Assembly (NCBI RefSeq): GCF_021390545.1
Contig: NZ_JAJUWR010000016.1
Coordinates: 62,001 to 126,000 of the forward strand
Origin: Algoriphagus sp. AGSA1
Lineage (GTDB): Bacteria; Bacteroidota; Bacteroidia; Cytophagales; Cyclobacteriaceae
Reading direction: 5' to 3'
Length of the DNA: 64,000 nucleotides
Position 1 is the first letter of the stretch. The number at the start of each line of letters is the position of its first letter. The position numbers and the translations under genes were made by a program. The notes beneath the pieces are model-generated. The model was not told where the DNA came from. It was given only the letters and a program-made list of their open reading frames with translations, and searched no databases. Below are positions 17,130 to 26,366 of the stretch, in pieces.

Positions 17130-18422
17130 ATGGATAAGAAATACATTGGCGTCTGCTGTTTTGCTTTCACGCTCTTATTGAGCATACATAGCTATGCCCA
17201 GAGCCCTTCAACTGTTCTTTCTGCACAGGGGAAACAACCTTTTCAAGGGATGTCCGCAGAGCGTGTAAGCCGTATAGATCAGATGCTGGAAGATGCCATC
17301 AGTTCGGACCAGATCCCTGGAGTAGTTGCTATGGTGGTGAAAGATGGTAAAATAGTCTATCATGAAGCTAAAGGTTTGGCGGATGTCGCTACGGGGAAAG
17401 CAATGGCAACAGATCAGATTTTTAGGATTGCCTCACAGTCAAAAGCCATCACCTCTACGGCTGTTATGATGCTGTGGGAGGAGGGGAGATTCCAAATGGA
17501 TGACCCAATATCCAAGTATATCCCTGAATTTGCAGAGCCTCAGGTTTTGACAGGTTTCCGATATGGCGACACTACATTTTCTTCCCGGCCTGCATCCCGG
17601 GCAATCACTATACGGGATCTGATCACCCATACTTCGGGGATCGGGTATGGGGTGATCGATGGGGATGAGCGGATGAAAATGATCTACCACAAAGCCGGAA
17701 TTGTGGATTTGTTTACCACAGAGCCGATCAAAATCAGCGAAAATATTAAAAAGCTTGCCAAACTCCCACTTCATCATGATCCTGGAACAAAATTCACCTA
17801 CAGTGAAGGGCTGGATGTGCTAGGTTATTTTATAGAAGTTGTTTCAGGAATGCCTTTTGACCAATTTCTTCAAACCAAGGTTTTTGACCCCATCGGCATG
17901 AAAAACACGGGGTTTTACCTAAATGACTCCCAAGGTGAAAAACTGGTCACTGTTCACAGGAAAGTCAATAATCAATGGGAAGCTTTTCCAGTGACTTTTT
18001 ACGATCCGGATTACCCCAAAAAAGGAGCAAAAACTTACTTCTCCGGCGGGGCAGGACTATCATCTACCGCTGAAGATTATGCCAAATTCCTTCAGATGTA
18101 TCTTAATGGTGGTGCGTATAATGGAAATAGATTACTCAGTCCAACGACCATCAAAGCCATCATGAGTAATCAAGTGGGGGATTTACTGGGAAATGGAGGG
18201 AAAGACTATGGGCTGGCTTTTGGACTGGTGGACGAAAATGGTGTGGCCAAAGGAGGTATAGGCAGTTTAGGTACTTTTGACTGGGGAGGATACTTCAATA
18301 CACAGTATTTTGCCGATCCGGTGACCAATACCATAGGGATCCTTATGAAGCAGACTCAAGGCAATACGGGGGATGAGACTGGCTGGAAGTTTAGGCAGAT
18401 GGTGTTTTCGGCTGTAGAATAA
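17130..18422 (+). CDS. Serine beta-lactamase-like hydrolase (class C / esterase fold)
   Basis: The signal peptide ends at SYAQ (about residue 24), so it is periplasmic or secreted. The penicillin-binding fold is marked by the nucleophile motif SQSK (Ser102, Lys105) and by FTYSEGLDVLGYF, where the second motif reads Tyr-Ser-Glu instead of the usual Tyr-Ser-Asn. The C-terminal region holds a Gly-rich segment (GGAGLSST) and YGLAFGL. At 430 residues it matches the COG1680 family, which includes esterases, D-aminopeptidases and peptidoglycan hydrolases as well as AmpC-like enzymes. A resistance role is not implied. It lies alone between two terminators. Confidence 0.88.
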   Translation: MDKKYIGVCCFAFTLLLSIHSYAQSPSTVLSAQGKQPFQGMSAERVSRIDQMLEDAISSDQIPGVVAMVVKDGKIVYHEAKGLADVATGKAMATDQIFRIASQSKAITSTAVMMLWEEGRFQMDDPISKYIPEFAEPQVLTGFRYGDTTFSSRPASRAITIRDLITHTSGIGYGVIDGDERMKMIYHKAGIVDLFTTEPIKISENIKKLAKLPLHHDPGTKFTYSEGLDVLGYFIEVVSGMPFDQFLQTKVFDPIGMKNTGFYLNDSQGEKLVTVHRKVNNQWEAFPVTFYDPDYPKKGAKTYFSGGAGLSSTAEDYAKFLQMYLNGGAYNGNRLLSPTTIKAIMSNQVGDLLGNGGKDYGLAFGLVDENGVAKGGIGSLGTFDWGGYFNTQYFADPVTNTIGILMKQTQGNTGDETGWKFRQMVFSAVE

Positions 18423-18633
18423 GAATCAACATGGATTTCGGCAACAATTCCGTTGACCGTTTTTCTTTATAGTTGGATTGCTGCAGTTCGGCGAGAGGTG
18501 GGGTTGGCCGGCCATGATCAGGAGGCCAAGGTGGGCTTTATGGTGGACTCCTCCCATTCTGTTTCTTGATAAAATAGTTTTGATCTCTTCGGGAGCCTCT
18601 GTGCTTCTTGCGGATGAAAAAGTTTCATGGCAC

Positions 18634-18660
18634 AAAAAAAGGATGGCCAGCTGGCCATCC
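18634..18660 (-). terminator. Terminator of the DUF6600-like gene
   Basis: The perfect 20-base palindrome GGATGGCCAGCTGGCCATCC (18641-18660) is followed on the minus strand by seven T residues. It lies 20 bases after the stop of the gene that begins at 20035. Confidence 0.85.
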
Positions 18661-18679
18661 TACTAGGAATGGTTTGAGA

Positions 18680-20035
18680 TTAATTATTCCCTCTGCTCTT
18701 AGAACTGCTTCTAGAGGAGGGACTACTAGAAGATCTGGAAGTTGAGGCCGGGGCTGTTCTGGAACCCGAGGAGCGTTTCACTTCTGTGGAACTACGGCTA
18801 GGAGCCGGAGCGGCTTTTCGGGTTTGTGCCGGAGCGCTTTTTACTGCCGGACTCGAAGATTGGGATCTACTTTGAGTAGATCTTTGTGCGGGTGCGGACT
18901 GAGTCCGTGGCTGGGTCGATCTCTGTGCAGGAGATACCGTCTGGGTTCTGGTTTGAGCTGGGGAAGCCTTGGTTTCTCTGCCTGAGCCAGATCTGCTCGC
19001 CGGCGCAGAAGTTCGGGAATCAGTACTTCTGGAATTAGTCGGCGCAGTCGTTCTGGTCTGGTTGCCAGAGTAAGGCTTCGTTTCGAAGGCACTGCCTTTC
19101 GAAGTGGAATTTGACCTGCTTGGAGTTGTGGCAGGCTGAACAGAACGGGAAGATCCTGCTGTTGTTGTGGCAGGCCTGCTCGATACAGATTCTGATCTGC
19201 TATTAACTCTTGAAGGAGAAGCGGTAGGTTGTGTTCTGGCTTCACCGGACGAGAGTACTCTGGAAGGCCTGGCTGATGCAGAAGTTCCTCTTGCGCTTTG
19301 CAAGTCAGGTCTGTAGGCGCTGACCACATTTCTGGAAGCCACTGTTCTACCTGGGGTTTTGCTGCTTTCTAATCTGCGTTCAGGATAGGATCTTTTGGTC
19401 ACCTGTTCGATTTCCCTTCTAGGAGGACCTGCATAGTATTTATTGTTATTGTAAACTACTGTATGATTGATGATAGTAGTGTTATTGTAGATGTTTACCC
19501 TACGGGCTCTTGGTACACAGTAACTATAAACATTGCGGTACACAAACCTGTTTTGTGGTACAAATACCCAATGGAAGGCCGGAATGTTTACTCTGACGCT
19601 TACACTGAAACCAGGACCCATCGGAGCCCAACCGTAGTATCCTCCTCCAGTTCTCCAGTCTACCCATGCCGGCCCCCAAGTATAATCAGGGATCCATGCC
19701 CAGCTCCTGTAATTATCATCATAATACCATCTACCATAGTGGAAGGTTGCCCAGCCCCAATCGTAGTCAGAAACCCACGTATTGCCATAGGATGTCATGA
19801 CCCAGTGTCCGTTGGTGCCATAAGGATGGAAATCGTCATATACGGCGGGCAGCCAGACATATCCATACCTGGCATCTTTGACCCAATCACCATATGGCAT
19901 CAATTCGTCATAGAATACCTGGAATGATACACCGGCCGGGGCATCAGCCTTTGCATTTTTAGGGCTAACCCAGAGAATTGTAAGGATTCCCATTATTAGG
20001 TTTCTCGTCCATCGTGGTATTTGCAGCGTTTTCAT
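18680..20035 (-). CDS. Secreted DUF6600-like protein with Ser/Arg/Thr-rich tail
   Basis: Residues 1-31 form a signal peptide (basic start, hydrophobic core, ending KADA). Residues about 35-160 are full of aromatic repeats: VFYDELMPYGDWV, YGYVWLPAVYDDFHPY, W.HYGRWYYDDNYRSWAWIPDYTWGPAW, then YGWAPMGPG. This Trp/Tyr/Gly spacing is that of DUF6600 domains, found in envelope proteins of unknown role. From about residue 215 onward the sequence is low complexity, mainly Ser, Thr, Arg, Pro and Gln, and likely disordered. Overall charge is strongly basic, which could let the tail bind polyanions. The long upstream space (20036 on) must hold its promoter. Confidence 0.75.
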   Translation of the reverse strand: MKTLQIPRWTRNLIMGILTILWVSPKNAKADAPAGVSFQVFYDELMPYGDWVKDARYGYVWLPAVYDDFHPYGTNGHWVMTSYGNTWVSDYDWGWATFHYGRWYYDDNYRSWAWIPDYTWGPAWVDWRTGGGYYGWAPMGPGFSVSVRVNIPAFHWVFVPQNRFVYRNVYSYCVPRARRVNIYNNTTIINHTVVYNNNKYYAGPPRREIEQVTKRSYPERRLESSKTPGRTVASRNVVSAYRPDLQSARGTSASARPSRVLSSGEARTQPTASPSRVNSRSESVSSRPATTTAGSSRSVQPATTPSRSNSTSKGSAFETKPYSGNQTRTTAPTNSRSTDSRTSAPASRSGSGRETKASPAQTRTQTVSPAQRSTQPRTQSAPAQRSTQSRSQSSSPAVKSAPAQTRKAAPAPSRSSTEVKRSSGSRTAPASTSRSSSSPSSRSSSKSRGNN

Positions 20036-20434
20036 TTTATGTGGGTTTAGTGATCAAATAAATTACTTAGGTACTTCTGTTGTGTAGTTGGTCGTTTTAA
20101 GCTTGTCCTATTCAGAAGATGCGATAATCTCGAAAAAGGATGCATGCATACTAAAACCAAAATCACGCCAATTTTTCAATCTTCTTTAAAACGAATTGAT
20201 GTTTGGCTGTTTTTACGTAAAAAAATGTATAAATGGTTACGTTGTGACTTACGTAATTTGAATAAATGAGAGGTAAAATTTATTACTTAAATAAAAATTT
20301 TAATAAAGATTATTGTTCGTAACTGATTTTTATAGTATAGGTTGGGGGGTAATTATAAAAGTGTTGGGAAGAGCTCAATAATATTCTGGATGATTCAATC
20401 TGAAATTTCTGTTAGAATGCGGAAGTTTATGGAG
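20036..20434. other. Intergenic region upstream of the DUF6600-like gene
   Basis: AT-rich, no open frame with protein features. It presumably contains the promoter and leader of the minus-strand gene at 20035. I see no clear promoter match or terminator. Confidence 0.4.
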
Positions 20435-20691
20435 GGGCTGCTGAAAAACCCTTCGCTGGAAAAATAGATTAATCATTTAAAATGATAGCTTATTGGTGTT
20501 TTTTCAGCAGATACAAGCTTTTTGACGGCAAGAGGTTTTTATATCTGCACCAAATAACACCAAAATGGGGATTTTTAAGCAAGCCTCTGCCGTACCATCT
20601 TACATTCGAAGTACAAAGTACATCTTCACCCGGACGCCTTGAACCTGCCTGTAGGCACGTCTGGAATACCTTAGGCTTTTTCAGCAAGCCC
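20435..20691. mobile_element. MITE-like element, copy 2 (complete, opposite orientation)
   Basis: A 257-bp element bounded by GGGCTGCTGAAAAA and TTTTTCAGCAAGCCC. Read on the minus strand it matches the first part of copy 1: GCTTGCTGAAAAAG, then GGCAGGTTCAAGGCG, then GTGAAGATGTA. It carries an internal ATCATT/AAATGAT hairpin, as does copy 1. No target duplication is visible. An 81-codon frame overlapping it is not protein-like. Confidence 0.6.
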
Positions 20692-20766
20692 GGGTCAAGC
20701 CCATTGGCATTAGTTGGGGTTGTTTAAGCTGCCTGTTGGCAATGCTTAATGATAATGAAAGCTTTA

Positions 20767-21408
20767 TCAGCCTAGTTTGATAGTGTCTGGGTAAAATGAG
20801 ACTTGCCCTGTAGATAATTCGTGGATGCCCCCTACTATTCCAATCTCTCCATTGTCAAGCATTTGTTTTATGATTGTGCTTCTTTCAGTTATTGCTTTGA
20901 CGGTTCTTTTCACATTTATTTCAGCCACATTCTCAACAAATTTGGCATTTGTCGAATTCCTGTTTTTCTTGGTTTGTCTTTCTTCATCCACCGCAGGTCT
21001 TATTTTGGCCAACAATGCGGTCAAATTCCCCATTTCAACATGGTCACAAGCCCCTTTGATCGCACCGCATTTCGAATGTCCCAGTACTACTATTATTTTG
21101 GATCCTGCGACCTTGCATGCAAATTCAATACTTCCCAGGATATCTTCATTCACAATATTGCCCGCAATGCGCACACTGAAGATATCACCCAACCCTTGGT
21201 CAAAAATCAACTCCGCAGAAGTTCTGCTATCAATACAACTCAAGATTACGGCGAAAGGATGCTGCCCGTCCGAGGTCTCATTGGCTTGCTGGAGTAGATT
21301 TCGATTTGCCTTTAAATTCTGGACAAATCTCTTGTTGCCTTCTTTTAATAGTTCTATCGCCATAGCAGGAGTAATGGCTTCTTGGATTTCTTTTGTTAAG
21401 GTTTTCAT
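20767..21408 (-). CDS. Beta-class carbonic anhydrase
   Basis: Interconverts CO2 and bicarbonate in the cytoplasm. Zinc ligands and dyad are seen as Cys58, Asp60 and Arg62 in SCIDSR, and His111 and Cys114 in GHSKCGAI. The 213-residue length is usual for the type. A signal peptide is absent. The N-terminal helix (TKEIQEAITPAMAIELLKEGNKRFV) is typical of bacterial beta-CAs. It lies alone on the minus strand, just after a MITE-like element. No regulatory site was recognised. Confidence 0.93.
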   Translation of the reverse strand: MKTLTKEIQEAITPAMAIELLKEGNKRFVQNLKANRNLLQQANETSDGQHPFAVILSCIDSRTSAELIFDQGLGDIFSVRIAGNIVNEDILGSIEFACKVAGSKIIVVLGHSKCGAIKGACDHVEMGNLTALLAKIRPAVDEERQTKKNRNSTNAKFVENVAEINVKRTVKAITERSTIIKQMLDNGEIGIVGGIHELSTGQVSFYPDTIKLG

Positions 21409-21745
21409 GGGTCGATGTGATTTGATATTTTCTTTTGTTTATAGCTGTCTTTCCCCAGTTTAAGCATTAAAAGCTCCTTATGTGATTGATGGTATTGCTG
21501 TTAAGTCTGTTTTGGCTTATGTTAATCTCCCTAACCTACAAAACCTCGGGTTGTGAATATAGGCTATAACGACGATCCTTCCAAAGGAGAGTTGTCAACT
21601 ATTCAACCATGCCAGCCAAAAACCTTTGGCTTGATCAGATAGGGCGGCATCATCTAATGGAGAAATCTTATTGCAGAATTCAATAACCCCATTCCTTGTT
21701 TGTATCCATTCAGCTCTATATCAGCTTTTTATTATCATCCAACTC
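21409..21745. other. Intergenic region of about 340 bases
   Basis: No open frame with protein-like features, no strong hairpin terminator and no repeat copy was seen here. Confidence 0.4.
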
Positions 21746-22324
21746 TTACTGATTGGTTTGACCCAGCTTTTCCACTTTTTTTAGCCATTTTGCCCTAAAT
21801 TCTTCTTTGGAAAGCCTGATGGGGCCAATAGCTGTAATCCGCACCTTTTTGACCCCAATATAATGCATTGTTACTTTTCTCATGGCATGATGGCTTGGGC
21901 TTCCATAAACCAAACGGTAATACCATGCCGGCTGATCCAAAGTGCAAATTATTCTGGCTGTTTTTCCGGTGAAACACTTGTCCCACCACAGCGAATCTAC
22001 TCTTTTGTGGAACGCAAAACCAGGGAGTAAGACCCTGTCCAGAAAACCTTTCATCATCGCTGGTACTGAACCCCACCAGACCGGATATATCCAAACGAGG
22101 TGGTCAGCCCATTTCAATTTGTCTTGTGCGTCCAGTAAATCCGGTTCCAGTTCAGTCCGCTTTCTGTAACCAAATTGAAGGTTTGGGTTGAAATCCAATT
22201 CTCTGATAGTAATTTCTTTGATTTCAGCGTCCGACTGCGCCGCACCTTGCTTATAGGCTTCTGATAGGGCAAAGTTGAAACTTTCTTTATCAGGATGGCC
22301 ATTTATAATCAGTATTCTTTTCAT
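21746..22324 (-). CDS. NAD(P)H-dependent oxidoreductase, flavodoxin-like fold
   Basis: Begins MKRILIINGHPDKESFNFAL, the phosphate-binding start of the NQO1/KefF/MdaB-like family that uses FMN or FAD to reduce quinones or nitroaromatics with two electrons. WADHLVWIYPVWWGSVPAMMKGFLDRVLLPGFAF is the family signature around the flavin and active site, followed by GKTARIICTLD. I chose the ATG at 22324 (192 residues); an in-frame TTG at 22345 would add seven residues. It lies downstream of a small membrane protein and a Crp-type regulator on the same strand, which may control it. Confidence 0.9.
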   Translation of the reverse strand: MKRILIINGHPDKESFNFALSEAYKQGAAQSDAEIKEITIRELDFNPNLQFGYRKRTELEPDLLDAQDKLKWADHLVWIYPVWWGSVPAMMKGFLDRVLLPGFAFHKRVDSLWWDKCFTGKTARIICTLDQPAWYYRLVYGSPSHHAMRKVTMHYIGVKKVRITAIGPIRLSKEEFRAKWLKKVEKLGQTNQ

Positions 22325-22420
22325 GTGTTTATAATTGTTTTTCAATGGTCACATGGAATCCCGCCCGGGGAATAATCATCCCTTTGTGTGTCGCCTTCGA
22401 CATGCTCGATTTCATAGTCA

Positions 22421-22759
22421 TTAGAACCAGGGTTTGAATTTTTCCTCAAATGGAGATCCTGTTAAATTCTCTGTTTTGAAAAATTGGTAGAGGGCAAAAC
22501 AAGCTGGGATGGTTAAAAAGGCTGTACAAACAGCGAAAGTGGCGGCACTACTAAAAACAGCCAGCGTTTGGCTGCCTATTTTGCCAATATAAACTGCGAT
22601 GAAATCCTGCTTTCTTGTAAAAAAATGATAGGCGGATTGGGAGTAATCATAAAAACGAACTGACATTTCATATAGTAGCCAGCCTGGATAAAACCATTTT
22701 CGGATGGGGTCCCACCATTTCCCCCAATTTGATGTGGGTAGTTTGTTGTTTTTTTCCAT
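22421..22759 (-). CDS. Small membrane protein of unknown function
   Basis: 112 residues. The N-terminus is aromatic and basic (NWGKWWDPIRKWFYPGWLL). One long hydrophobic segment (about residues 60-90, around QTLAVFSSAATFAVCTAFLTIPACFALYQFF) suggests one or two membrane passes. I do not recognise the family. It sits between a Crp-type regulator and an NAD(P)H oxidoreductase, all on the minus strand, with gaps of 56 and about 97 bases, so a shared transcript is possible but not certain. Confidence 0.6.
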   Translation of the reverse strand: MEKNNKLPTSNWGKWWDPIRKWFYPGWLLYEMSVRFYDYSQSAYHFFTRKQDFIAVYIGKIGSQTLAVFSSAATFAVCTAFLTIPACFALYQFFKTENLTGSPFEEKFKPWF

Positions 22760-22815
22760 TTTTTGAGTCTTTTCACAAAGGTCATTCTAATGGAAGAGTG
22801 ATCATTTGATATAGA

Positions 22816-23397
22816 TCAAGTCCGGTTTTTAGAGCTTCTAATTCTACTCAGGGTCTCCAAAGTAATCCCCAAATAGGAGGCAATATGGGTAAGCGGTATC
22901 CTGTTGGTGATATCAGGGTAAATACTGATCAGGTGTTTAAATCTGTCCTCGGCTCTATTGAATTGGATGGTGTAAAGCCTTTCGCATAGCCCCAACATGG
23001 TTTCTGTCACCACTTTGCTGATGAAGCGCTCAAAATCATGATGTTTGTGGGAAAGACTATCAAACGTGTCTTTTGAGAACTCGTAAGCAACTGAATCTTC
23101 CACAAACTCCACATAATGAGGGCTAGGTTTGGCACTGAAAAAACTGACGATGGGAGCCATAAACTGATTTTCGAAGGTAAACCAATCAGAAATATCCTTT
23201 CCGTCTTTTAAATAGTAAGCTCTGGCGCAACCTTCTACGATCAAATACGCCTTTTCAGAATACTGTCCTTCCCGGACTACAATCTCCCCTCTCTTAAATG
23301 TGCTGATTTTTGAGTTGGCAATAAGATCTTGCTGGCATTCAATGGATAAGGGAGAGTAGAGCTTGCCAAGTTGATTTATTGTTTGTTCGAGTTGCAT
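22816..23397 (-). CDS. Crp/Fnr-family transcriptional regulator
   Basis: 193 residues. The cyclic-nucleotide-binding-like beta-roll occupies about residues 25-115 (FKRGEIVVREGQYSEKAYLIVEGCARAYY). A dimer helix follows (about 118-150). The C-terminal helix-turn-helix (about 165-190) contains RIPLTHIASYLGITLETLSRIRS, where the recognition helix carries Glu and Arg at Crp-like positions. Effector residues typical for cAMP are not evident. Bacteroidota have many such proteins that respond to redox or electron-transport signals. It likely regulates the two genes downstream on the same strand, which include a flavin oxidoreductase; this link is inferred from position. Confidence 0.9.
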   Translation of the reverse strand: MQLEQTINQLGKLYSPLSIECQQDLIANSKISTFKRGEIVVREGQYSEKAYLIVEGCARAYYLKDGKDISDWFTFENQFMAPIVSFFSAKPSPHYVEFVEDSVAYEFSKDTFDSLSHKHHDFERFISKVVTETMLGLCERLYTIQFNRAEDRFKHLISIYPDITNRIPLTHIASYLGITLETLSRIRSSKNRT

Positions 23398-23755
23398 TGG
23401 TGGGGTTGGGACTGGATAAAATTTGTGTTTCAGCCCCTAAATAAAGATAATTGAATGTAAAAACGTAGTTAGTAAGTACACCTATCATAACGATTCTTTT
23501 TCGTTCAATAGGGATAAGATGGTGGACTAATTATTTGAAAATGATTTTATACGTTCAAATTAAACTACCTCCAAATAAACAGAATCAGACAGCTCTCTTT
23601 TTTTCGTCCAGGAATTTTTTTGGCTAAAGGCAATCCAAGCATGCCATTTAGCTGGAGCTACCTTGGCGCGCTCCGCCAGTGGACCTTTGGAGTGGAAGAC
23701 AGAGGAAGGGGTTCAGCTCAAGCATTTTAAAGTGTAGCGATAAGAATCGAAAGAC
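23398..23755. other. Intergenic region of about 360 bases at the island edge
   Basis: It holds the promoter region of the Crp-type gene (for example TATCTTTA read on the minus strand near 23440, 7 of 8 to the Bacteroidota box). No other gene or repeat is seen. The accessory region begins at its right end. Confidence 0.35.
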
Positions 23756-24334
23756 TTAGCTAAACCCCAATTCCACCTCTTGATACTTTTCTAAAAGCTC
23801 GGGAAGTGTGATTACAGGAATACCTAGAATACCGCAGATGGCAGGGATCTTTTTGAAAAGTTTTAGGTCATTGGCTGAAGGAGTCTCTTCTGTTACTAAG
23901 TAGATTTCTTCCTCTGGGTTGTCTTTGATCAGATGTTGGCAATACATAATCAACTTTGCATCGGCAGATTCCATAAAGCGGTTTTTCTGAACTTCGAATT
24001 CTGATTCGTTGAGTTTTTTTAATTGAAATGGATTGGCGACGAACTGGTTCTTTACCTTGTTTAAAAACCTAGTCGGAGCTAAGGGGATCAGTTCATCTGT
24101 CTTGGTGATGACCTTATTTTCTTTCAAAAATCCTTTATCAGTCAGAAAATCCAGCTTTTGCAGGATGATTTTCTGGCCAACAAATTTACTTTCCTCGTAA
24201 ACAGCATCAAGCAGAATGATCTCACCTGAAGAAACTTTGCTCTTGATCACTTCGAATAGAACGCCCTTTTTATCAAACGGCAGATAGTACCGAACCAAAC
24301 TCAATAAAGAACTGGTGTCGATAACTACAATCAT
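23756..24334 (-). CDS. DUF4411-family PIN-domain protein
   Basis: 192 residues. It starts MIVVIDTSSLLSLVRYYLPFD, the first strand of a PIN domain with the metal-binding Asp at residue 6. LLDAVYEESK supplies a further acidic position, and SADAKLIMYCQ plus YLVTEE complete the acidic cluster expected of a Mg-dependent RNase. The whole protein matches the DUF4411 pattern. It overlaps the upstream ImmA/IrrE-type gene by ATGA (24331-24334), so the two are translationally coupled. DUF4411 next to an ImmA/IrrE peptidase is a known pairing, usually read as toxin plus antitoxin or regulator; the specific target RNA is unknown. Confidence 0.8.
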   Translation of the reverse strand: MIVVIDTSSLLSLVRYYLPFDKKGVLFEVIKSKVSSGEIILLDAVYEESKFVGQKIILQKLDFLTDKGFLKENKVITKTDELIPLAPTRFLNKVKNQFVANPFQLKKLNESEFEVQKNRFMESADAKLIMYCQHLIKDNPEEEIYLVTEETPSANDLKLFKKIPAICGILGIPVITLPELLEKYQEVELGFS

Positions 24335-25494
24335 CTCAGGTATTTTTCAAGTTGCTCAGGTTTGAGATGTAGTGTCTTGCATAGCTCATATTCATTGATC
24401 ACCCCATCGTAAAATGCGGTTTGGACGGCTGATACAAATAATGGGGATTGTATGGGTTTGGCCTGACTTGCCATTGTCTTTTTGCCCATTTCCTTTTCCA
24501 GTTCTCTTTTCTTTTTTTCAGCGTCTTTTTTAGTTTGAATAGTATCCTCCTGATCTTTTCTCATTCTCCCATATATAGCACCGCTCATCTTGTTTGTTCT
24601 AACCAGATAAGTAAGGATTGCTGTAAAGCTCAGGTGAGTGTTATCAGAAATAGCTTTGATCTCATCGAATAAATAATCATTGGATTTGCCAATTTCCGGT
24701 AGATTATCAAGAGCCGCTAATTCATCACCCGCGAGGAAGGCAAAAGCAAAATTATTACACCAAGTCTCAATTTTGGATGTGGTTGTACTATGAGCCAGTT
24801 GGTCATAATCCATGGATTCGACTTCTTCCTGATTGAGCAGGTAATGACCCAATTCATGAGCTAAAGTGAAAATCTCTCGCTTGAAGTAATCCTGATTCCT
24901 TCTTAATACAATGACATTTGGTTGTAGATAGAACCCGTCAATATTGCTTTTTTGTTTTAATGAAGGGTGCTCTACAAATTCAAAGACCAAAATATTTGCC
25001 TCTGCAAATTTATTGATCAGTTCTTCTAAGAACTTCTTGGAATCTTTTCTAAACTTTGGGAAAAGTGTTTTCCGAACTTCTTTAGCAACGGTTTGTGCAT
25101 CTTCAGCCGTAGTATAAATAGGCAAAGTCCTATCCATTTTAAGATCAGACATCTTAGCTAATCCTGATAAGGACAGCTTCAACTCTTCAAACTGAGTAAC
25201 AATCTTTTTGGAAGCAAGGTTAAGATCAGTTCCAAATTTTTCCTTTCTAAAAAATATACTGGCTTCCTGACTTTGAATAGGAGGGTTTGCATCCAAATAA
25301 TAGGATAGACCTTTGTTGAAAATCTTATCGATCCTTTTCAGATGATTGAGTTGGATTTCAGACTTAAAAATATCTTCCCACTCCAATTTATTCTTCAAAC
25401 CTTCGCTCACTAAATCCAAAAACTCTTCCTTCTCCAATCTGAACTGATGGATAAGCTGTTCTATTCGGGCAATATTATAGGGAGTGGTATTCAA
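24331..25494 (-). CDS. ImmA/IrrE-family metallo-endopeptidase
   Basis: 387 residues. The helical N-terminal half (about 1-120) is followed by a zinc peptidase domain with HELGH at 213-217 in FTLAHELGHYLLNQEE, the motif of ImmA/IrrE proteins (COG2856). A Lys/Glu-rich stretch (about 305-340) lies before a short C-terminal domain. The only possible start in this frame upstream of residue 115 is a TTG at 25494; an upstream stop rules out a longer form. Family members cleave XRE-type repressors in phage, ICE and toxin systems. A DUF4411 gene overlaps downstream and an XRE regulator lies 63 bases upstream on the same strand, so the three probably form one operon. Confidence 0.83.
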   Translation of the reverse strand: MNTTPYNIARIEQLIHQFRLEKEEFLDLVSEGLKNKLEWEDIFKSEIQLNHLKRIDKIFNKGLSYYLDANPPIQSQEASIFFRKEKFGTDLNLASKKIVTQFEELKLSLSGLAKMSDLKMDRTLPIYTTAEDAQTVAKEVRKTLFPKFRKDSKKFLEELINKFAEANILVFEFVEHPSLKQKSNIDGFYLQPNVIVLRRNQDYFKREIFTLAHELGHYLLNQEEVESMDYDQLAHSTTTSKIETWCNNFAFAFLAGDELAALDNLPEIGKSNDYLFDEIKAISDNTHLSFTAILTYLVRTNKMSGAIYGRMRKDQEDTIQTKKDAEKKKRELEKEMGKKTMASQAKPIQSPLFVSAVQTAFYDGVINEYELCKTLHLKPEQLEKYLR

Positions 25495-25557
25495 TGCTTT
25501 GAGCTGATTTTACTAAAAGAACGCAAAAATAGGATAATTAATCCAAATGGAATTTTG

Positions 25558-25974
25558 TTACCTCCCAATCAACTTTTCCAACCTCGCCATCATCTCATCC
25601 TTCTCCTTCAGCATACGCTCGTATAACTCAATTTTTTCTTCGTGTAGCTTGAGAATTTTATCCACTGGATCGAAATGAAAGTTTGCACCAGAATTGGCTA
25701 TAAATGCTTCCTTATTAAAGGTATTAGAAATTATATTCACCGCCTGTTCCTCATCAAAATTCTGGAATGCTTCAACAGGTAGTTGCAGCACATCAGCAAT
25801 CTGGGAAAGCAGGCTGGTTTCTATTTCTTCTTTTTGCTCCAGCAGGGAGATCTTCTTCTGGTTCCACTCCTCACCCAATTCATAAGCCAGGGATTCCTGC
25901 TTGATGCCCAGCATTTCACGGAAGCGCTTGACGTTTCGGCCTTGATGGATTTGTTTGGATGAAGAGTCGTTCAT
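25558..25974 (-). CDS. XRE-family helix-turn-helix regulator (paralog 1)
   Basis: 138 residues. The HTH covers about residues 12-68: RNVKRFREMLGIKQESLAYELG ... QKKISLLEQKEEI, then LSQIADVLQLPVEAFQNF. A C-terminal coiled coil follows (about 105-138). It is highly similar to the protein encoded at 31553-31954 on the opposite strand; both share GIKQESLA.ELG and QKKISLLEQKEE. The likely role is repressor or antitoxin for the ImmA/DUF4411 genes that follow on the same strand. Its upstream region carries the palindromic repeat cluster 26367-26736. Confidence 0.88.
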   Translation of the reverse strand: MNDSSSKQIHQGRNVKRFREMLGIKQESLAYELGEEWNQKKISLLEQKEEIETSLLSQIADVLQLPVEAFQNFDEEQAVNIISNTFNKEAFIANSGANFHFDPVDKILKLHEEKIELYERMLKEKDEMMARLEKLIGR

Positions 25975-26366
25975 GGGGTGATTTTTTAAATGATTATTCG
26001 TAATGATGCCAGTAGCCTTATTTTCTTTGCGTTAGAGGATGGAAGACCGAAGACGGGAGACCGGAGAGGCCTAAATGCTTGAGTTTACCGAATCTTAGCA
26101 TGCTTTTATCTCTTTATTTACAGAATAGAGCTGATACATATTTTTGAACTTAGACTGTGAAGGTGCAAACTGTAACAGATCATTGTGACTTATTTCTGTG
26201 TTAGATCAAATCTGTGTTAGATCAAATTTAATCCTTTCCTGCATTTGACACAGGATGTGAGACTGGATTTCTTAGGTAAAATAGGTGTTTTGTAGGGATA
26301 ATTTATTCTATTTCTAAAATCTTCGCGTCAATTTATGTCTGGCAGTGACTACAGATCGATTTTGTT

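Noticed and set aside
18478..18666. A 62-codon plus-strand frame after the beta-lactamase-like gene
   Set aside because: Runs into the terminator palindrome of the opposite gene; no protein features.
20482..20727. An 81-codon plus-strand frame
   Set aside because: It overlaps MITE-like copy 2.
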